Positions 57,388-64,000 of a DNA stretch of 64,000 nucleotides are shown in pieces. The notes below the pieces were generated by a model, which had not been told where the DNA came from, did not search any database, and worked only from the letters and a program-made list of their open reading frames with translations. The position numbers were made by a program, and so were the translations under genes. Origin of the DNA: Hetaerina americana (Eukaryota > Arthropoda > Insecta > Odonata > Calopterygidae); assembly GCA_022747635.1 (NCBI GenBank), contig JAKTNV010000014.1:10427110-10491109 (forward strand). The letters run 5' to 3'. The stretch's first letter is position 1. Each line of letters starts with the position of its first letter.

Positions 57388-59940
57388 GTAAGGACTGATT
57401 CATCATCACCCTTCGGGCTGATTCAGGAAATATTTCCCTCGCACGCCTCCGTGCCATTCGACCTCGAGTTTCTTACGTGGCGAGTACTAAGATTTCTGCC
57501 GTTGTTGGGAAGGGGGATTGCAATTGTTTACCCTCTGAGCGACCTCGCGCAACTCAGTAAGTTGCCGTGCGCGATACCCTTGCAGAAATACCACACCATG
57601 TCGTCAATGTTCGCCAATGTTCGCCGATTTTCATCACAAAATTTCATGTAGTATATGTGAAATTTCCTAAACAATTTCCCTAGAGTTAGCTTTTTTGTTC
57701 AATTAAAATTCCGTCTTCAGCGCCATTGACCGAGCGGACTGTTGACTTGGGGGAACGTAAATAGCGTCACATCTAGGGTTCCGACATGGATTGGCCATGA
57801 ATGAAAAAAGTTCAACTCCCCCATTCCCCCTCCACCCTCGCTATCAATCAATCCCCATCTCGTTTTCTTTCAGAAGACACGAGAAATCGTGTGTGACATT
57901 TTGCGCAAATTGTTGTCACGGCAATTCGATTAGTGGATGGGGGGAGGTCGATTCCGCTCACCCTCACCAGATAACGGCGCGGCACTCGATTAAAATCTAC
58001 CGGGAAGAGAGGGTGGTATAGAAATTTAGGGGGAGGGAAGTAGGGATGGCATCACATCCGAACTTCCGGTGCGTGGGAGTCGGGAGAAACAAGTGAGGGG
58101 AAGAGAGAGAGAGAAGGGTGCGTAGAAGAGGAGGTTGACAGGGGGGGGGGGGTTAAAGGAGAAGGGACGCCTTTTCGAGTGGGCGTCGTGGCGAATTCAA
58201 TAAAATGAGGGAGGTTGAGACGCCCACGTCGCTCCACGCGGTGAATCCGTTTCCCGGGAAACCGTATTTTTCCGAATCCCCCCCCACTCTCCTATCCCGC
58301 CGGCCCTGAGCGTATTGTGTGCGCCACCCACGCTCACGGGGGCGTAATTATCACACGCACCGCCACCCCTGCCTCCTCGACCCCTCTCAACTCCCCCATG
58401 CCCTCCGAAAAAGCATTTCATCCTCCAATTGCGGGCACCCACGCGCCATAAATATGGTTTTAGATACAGTTCTCCTCATCCTGACGTCGCTCGTGGATGT
58501 CAATCCTTTTTCGGGCCTTTTGGGTGGTATTAATGTGTGCTCATGGAATGAAAACAGGTAGGCCCCCATCGCAGTATTCCGTTTCTCCAGAAGTTATCTA
58601 CGGTTGTCAGTTGATCCCGGGCCGTTGGCGTCAGATTCTCGGAGCTCGGGAGACGGCTTATTTTCTCCCGGGTCCCATTCTTCATCTCCCGTCATGAGTG
58701 AAGGCAAGAGGGGCATTTTCCCCTTCCCCTGGATGGTCTTAGCGTTTCTCTCTCCCACTCAATTGTGGTGTTTGGGAATTCCTTCTTCAAAGCCTTTCAG
58801 TTCATATATATTGATGTGTATACATTCTTTCGATGTTTTTTGAAAATATTTCGCAATCGTGTTTCCATCGTAAGGTCAAGTGTGTGTGTACTGTTCTCGG
58901 ACTTAAGGTGGATTTTAGAAAATATATTGAATTTTTTTTTCTCCCCTCCGGCTTATGTAGTATGGGAATGTGTCTTCTGTACCCCGATTCTGTGGCTAAA
59001 GGAAGAAGCTATATATATATATGACACGTTCTTCTTAATTTGGCTATTTATTTTTCGTTTCGTTTCTTTCTTTCTTTTTATATTCCCCTTTTCCATTGGT
59101 GGTTTTAATTTTATTACCACCAGTGGGTATTTATTATTTCCCTTATGGCCAATGAGTTACGTAAAAAATTATTGTGATATGCATGGTATTTTCCGAATGT
59201 CTTTACTATTGTAAGATCACCCATGAGGTTTCACATAAGGTTTTAGCACATGTTTATTATTTCCCGCGCGCTTGGGAAGGTCCACTCCGTATTTTTAACC
59301 CGGTTGCCGCACCATTGTTTCGACAGTTTTTTTCTCCTTCCTAACACATCGTTCCCGTGTCCGTTGCTAAATCACGCGCTCTGGTTTACGTCGTCGACAT
59401 ACTGTAGTTTGCTAAATTCGCTACTTAATGGATGAGAATTTTCCCCGTTTCCAAACACCGCGTGCTCGTTATTGCACCCTCCCTCTTTTTTAGGCCACAC
59501 GCGGAAGAGGAGTTTGTGGGGGAGGGAGGGGGGGGCGTTGGTGAGAGAGCCATTCATTACGGAGGGTTATCAATCCTCTTGAGCGTGTGACCCATCTACA
59601 TATCTTATAATAATACGATTGCGCGACAAATGTGCGGGAGAAATTTAATTTATGACAAACCGACGCGCGTTACATTTCTACAGTTTATATTCGATTCTTT
59701 TGATTGAGATTTTTTCATCGATTAGATTTTTCTTTTAGTGAAAACTGCGTTTAAGTAACGTCTATGTCTCTTGTATGAATATAGAACATCACTTGCTCAA
59801 AATTACGCCTGCAATTACGAGTTGATGTGTTGATAATAATCGCGTTTCAAAATTTTATTAGGCAGTAGTCCCATTGAGAACCTTTCATTTAGCCAGAGCA
59901 GGACGAACTAAGGTTTCTACTTTAAAAATAATGAAATATC
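57388..59940. other. CpG-rich to AT-rich transition, no supported gene
   Basis: CpG-dense up to about 58.5 kb with opposed frames. A 12-G homopolymer occurs at about 58141-58152. An acceptor-like TTTTCTTTCAG occurs near 57872. 58.7-59.2 kb is T-rich and gives a hydrophobic 149-codon frame from a GTG, which I do not accept as a gene. Confidence 0.4.
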
Positions 59941-61802
59941 ATCCGTTGAAATGTGACGAAGCGTCCGTCCAGCCGAATCGAGCATGAAAGAGGCGGAATT
60001 TATTTCGCCCGCGGGCCTTGGAGCGCTGCTTGGCTAAAGCTTCGCGAGCATTTTTATTTTCGTGATCGATTGTCCTCCGTGCGGGTGTCGGCTAGTTCAC
60101 TGGATATTTTCGCCTTTCTCTCTTCAATTGTTTTCTTTATTATTTGCTCACGGGTCTTCTTTGTGTGACGAGATCCCACCCCGCTCTCCGGCGCGGAATG
60201 TCTGGGTGATGTGACAAAGATTTCGGCGATAAGGAGTTAAAAGGGTATGAGGGTGAATATTTTTCCCTCCTCCTTCGTCATGGGACGGAATAATAAATTA
60301 GGGGTCGACGTTGTTTTTTTTTCTATTTCCAATTTCGTATCTCCATCCCTCCTTATCAGATCACGGGCGGAGGTGTGTGGATCGACACGGAGAGGCGTCG
60401 ACCGTCTCTCGGAGGCAACTCGTCTCATGAGCCTTCATGCGTGTGTATATTTAAGCGCTCGGGCGATGACGTATACCAAACGGGGTGTATTTCCGCTGCG
60501 GAAACTGATTGACTAACAAAATGAGCGCTTAGGAAAGGGCGTTCGGGATGGATAGCGCACATGGGGTCGTCTCGAAAACTAGCTCGGCTCCCCCGCCGAT
60601 GCACTGCTGAAAGAAACATAAGCTCATGAATCATTGATAAGTCTTTTTCTGAGACGGGCGAGGATGTGTGCGCGTGTGTTGGTGACCTTTCGTCGCCAGT
60701 GTTGACGGAGTGATGACATTATGTTTGCCTTAGCTGCTGGTTGGGCGATCGGGTCGAGTAATGAGAGATTTCGGGGTGTGTTGCTATGCGAGCGCATGGG
60801 ATGAATATTGAAGGGGATTAGGGTTGGATATTCTGGGACGATTTTATATTCAGTTGCGGAGGATCGATGCCTCAAAACTCCTCCTGATCCTGGAAATTTA
60901 TGAGTAATATTTCAGGATAAAGATGTCACAAAAGATCGGATCTATGTTTTCTTTCAGCCTTGGGATATTTATCTAACGTGTCGTCGCGGTCGGAGTGTGT
61001 TAAAATGTTTCAATTGCCGTGCTGTTTCGTCGTTTCGCTTTGTCCCGCGATTTTCCGCGATGACTCCATTGGGAAAGGAAATGCCTTTTTTAGTCATCGC
61101 TGTGCCGGAATGTTTAACAGGAGTTCTGAGCTGTTTGGGATTGCAGGTTAGATAATGCGTCACTTTCGTCGCTATCCTGTTGATCGTATTTCACACACCT
61201 TACTGTCGCCCTCCTCCTCTCGGGTGCCTTGAGGCGTTCCCTGGGAACGCTACGCATTCGAAGGGCGTGGCACCCCGGGTGCGGAATCCCCCGGAACAAC
61301 GCACCCGTTCATTCACTTATTCTTCCTCTCATCAATGGCATGTGAGTACATCACCACTGACGCGTCTCGGGTTTTTCCTCGCACGCAGCATCCGTCCGGC
61401 TATGGAGAGAAAAAAAACTTAAGCGTCTCTCTTTCCATCTCTTTTCCTCTCTGGCACAAGGAAAATGCGGCTTTCAAATGTTGTTTTTACTCCGTAAAAG
61501 TGCGTCCCCCCTCCCCCCGCTTTTTTGAGAGAGTGGAGGGTATGAAGACCGATCTAATTCCAAAGTCTGAGCGCTATTTTCTTAAAATAATCTGTGTAGC
61601 CGAATTTGTTTGCGTTCGAGCTTCGCGGGCAGCATTTGAATGTATTTATGTTCCCTTTGCTGTTTTTTTTCATTTGATCCAGGCGAAGATATACCTTTAA
61701 ATGTCAGGAATGGGTAATCTTCATGGGGTAGGATAACAGCGTTATCTCATCCTAATTGGCTGATGATTCTACGTCCAAGCGCCTCGGGAGATTTTATGAG
61801 GT
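59941..61802. other. CpG-rich domain, no supported gene
   Basis: Continues the CpG-rich character (60.0-60.7, 61.2-61.6 kb). Short frames on both strands; none recognised. Confidence 0.4.
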
Positions 61803-61890
61803 TATTCTTAAATAAATCTTTCTTAAATAAAAATAAAATTTTATCAAATAAAAGTATCTCTCTTGAATAAATTTTAAATAAATTATTCTT
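61803..61890. repeat. AAATAAA-type low-complexity run
   Basis: Imperfect repeats of TCTTAAATAAA and variants. Confidence 0.8.
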
Positions 61891-62336
61891 AAATCTACTC
61901 GTATTTTTCTTTTATATATTCAGTTATCTGAAATTCTATTTGATTCTGCATTTCAAAGAAGAGCCATCCGCGGAACGAAGGTTCTTCTACCATGGGGTAA
62001 GTAAATGGCGTTAGACAAATATTAGAAACTTTACTATTCTGCATTAAAAAAGGATCGAAGCTACTATTAAAAAATCCACGTGATTATTCGACTGGGCTTG
62101 CCCTAATTGTGAGTTTCTTCGGCATCGGAATGTGTTCGATTTAATTTAGGGTGTTCGTTCATTGTTACTCCTATTCCAAATACTTACTTCCCGTAGGTAG
62201 GTCGTGCCGCCATTGTTAACTTATTATGAATCTTCTCAGGCTTTGGCCGTAGGACTTCGTTTTAAAGTGATTTTTCCACCTCACGGCATTTTAGTTGTCA
62301 CGTGTGTCGAGGAAGCGATGTCAGCGTGCGCCTAAT

Positions 62337-63075
62337 TTAATGTTTGCGTTTAATTTGGCGGTGAGTGACGTAGGCGTTTGCGTTACTCCTTGGCGAGCGT
62401 ATCCTCTTGTCTCTTTTTAGGGCGCGAGTGCAAGTTGTCAGTACGGTTTTCTTTGAACGGCGCCAGTCGGGATTTCTCTTCCTACCGCGTGCGTCACTCG
62501 ATCGGCGGCCTTCGGGCTCTCCGGAGGTTTCCCGCGTCATCATCGTCATCAGCCACCATTCCGCCCGAGCTACTGGCCTCCCGGTCATATTAATCGTGAC
62601 GTAAATCTGTCTTTTATTGCCCCTGGCTTGCGCACTTTTGCCCTCACCTCTTTCATTTGTCACGATGATCCCAGGCAGTTGTTGCCGCACTATCATCTTC
62701 TGCGCCCGTGCTGTACATCTTCCAAATAGACGTTCGGAAACGTGTCGGCCCTTCCCGAAATTCTCAGTCTGTTCGTTGGATTGCGCCTCTGACCGTAATT
62801 CTATTTCACTCGTGAGATTAAGGAAGGAATGAAGCCTAGTCATTGGTGGAATTGGTTGCTCTTTGAAGCGGCCGTGATTCACTCCCCCGATTGCGTCTTC
62901 ACTTAGCAATTTCAAGTTTAGTTCCTTCGCGTGGAACTCTTTAGAAGTCATTGGGTCTTTATTTGGACTTACATTCGTGTAAAACGCTACTGAATAGGTT
63001 AGTAATTTTGTCGGTACATTTAGTGTATCCTCTGCCACCCCCCGTTCGGTAAAATCTAGGCGTTGTCTGGGCCCT
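62337..63075 (-). other. Long unassigned open reading frame
   Basis: The frame is open for about 246 codons from the stop near 63076. The first ATG-initiated product would begin at MTSKEFHAKELNLKLLSEDA (about 62951). The apparent earlier start is GTG. The predicted protein is basic, with an Arg/Lys-rich C-terminal half (SSDARGRKRNPDWRRSKK, ALKRDKRIRSPRSN). I recognise no domain. Length and the repeat-free CpG-rich context are mildly suggestive, but chance openness in GC-rich DNA is a fair alternative. Confidence 0.2.
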
Positions 63076-63078
63076 TAG

Positions 63079-64000
63079 GGGTTGTCGCCATTGTTTGCAT
63101 GCTTGATTATTCATTCGTGATGTCATGTTGTCAGCTTTTTTGATGAAAGAGAATAAATTTCTCTCCTCCGCCTTGCCATTCTCGTCCAGTTCCTCCTGGT
63201 CTTAATTGGTCATGCGGGAAGACGAATGACTCCTGCTGGTGATGGACCGGGGACTTCTCGGCGGTCTCCCCACTTTACTCGTCCCCACGTAAACCCTGGA
63301 AGTCACTTCAAGATGGATGCAAGTCAGGCAGGTGTGGAAAAACTGCAACCGTAGGAATTACGGGGTTTGGTTCGGGAGTTGAAGCTTGGGGATAGCAGTG
63401 AATAATGCTCTACGTGATTAAAATTCCTATCAAGTTCTTACGTATATTGTGGATTTTAATTTTTTCACTATCTGTCAAACTCTTGCTACCGCTTTTTGTC
63501 TTGAGGTATCGGGTCTCTCGATTTTGGAAACGATTTTCAGATTTTTTTTCTTTTTATCCGTTCGGAAAAACATGAGGCTTTCGGATAGTTTTATCCACAT
63601 GTGATGTGCTCTCGCTCGCCCAATTTTCTTCGTAAATTAATTCGAGCGTCAAATCCTCAAGTCCACCGACGACTCCCATCCTAAGTCTGAAAGAATCGAA
63701 GGGTCGATTTTTATTTTGTTTGTCTTATAAAGTGATCCAATGCTCCACATTCGCCCAATACCTTTCAAGAGTGCATAAATATATTTTGGGAAGACGCCAT
63801 CGACAAAGGTGTTCAGGACAAAGGGTCTGGAAACCTTAAAGAAAGATCCAGAAAGTTAAATTGATTGCCGAATCAAATTACGTGTTGCGAGGGTAACTAG
63901 ATTTTTTAAATCGTAATAATAGGCCGAGTAACCAAGAAAAATTATTAGAGGAACGATGTCGGGAATCTCTCCCAGAGCGAAGTTTAAAATGCTCACATCT
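63079..64000. other. No feature seen
   Basis: No repeat or coding match recognised. Confidence 0.5.

Noticed and set aside
58141..58152. Homopolymers of G (and C at 47.92 kb) as structural signals
   Set aside because: Ordinary homopolymers, often error-prone in assemblies; no surrounding G-quadruplex pattern of spaced runs.
58765..59214. 149-codon frame with apparent membrane segments
   Set aside because: T-rich DNA encodes Phe/Ile/Leu in one frame; it begins at GTG and has no homology.

Overview
This 64-kb window looks like intergenic or intronic nuclear DNA of an animal, most likely an arthropod. The support is two different mariner DNA transposons, many copies of CR1/L2-type LINE 3' ends, remains of RTE-type LINEs, two tRNA-derived SINE families and long (TA)n microsatellites in AT-rich DNA broken by short CpG-rich patches. 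I cannot name the species. I find no complete host protein-coding gene, no rRNA, no genuine tRNA gene, no CRISPR array and nothing viral. Most open frames are chance, or are translations of repeats. Several apparent starts are GTG or TTG and mean little in a eukaryote.

Layout. 0-12 kb: mostly unassigned AT-rich sequence with CpG-rich patches (about 4.9-5.3 and 7.4-8.2 kb), a foldback at 5465-5540, LINE 3' ends and a mariner relic near 9.4 kb. 12-21 kb: an RTE endonuclease-domain relic (12.9-13.4 kb), a SINE joined to (CA)n(TA)n, a CR1-type LINE end (15.7-16.4 kb), a mariner with matched inverted repeats whose transposase has one frameshift (17064-18394), a decayed RTE C-terminus (19.9-20.3 kb) and a candidate host terminal exon (20436-20607). 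21-34 kb: dense LINE debris, a diverged ~160-bp tandem repeat (29.9-30.3 kb) and an internally deleted mariner with perfect 33-bp TIRs (33656-34408). 34-46 kb: the longest CR1-type fragment (39.1-40.2 kb), an inverted SINE pair around a (TA)n array (37.4-37.8 kb) and a 24-bp palindrome (41.9 kb). 46-51 kb: a CpG-rich patch ending in a good splice donor (46779/46780). 51-54 kb: a microsatellite/SINE cluster with an inverted repeat of about 87-nt arms. 55.8-63 kb: a long CpG-rich, repeat-poor domain that is the best candidate for a promoter or first exon, with an NRF-1-type palindrome and a strong donor at 57387/57388.

The main unifying result is that the dozens of GC-rich segments carrying GTGTGGCGGGGGG are 5'-truncated 3' ends of one CR1/L2-like LINE group. 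Long copies run from this GC-rich tail through a 3' UTR into an RT C-terminus with the FFPRTI block. At least two tail subfamilies occur, called LINE-A and LINE-B here. Family assignments rest on motif recognition by eye; no database search was possible.
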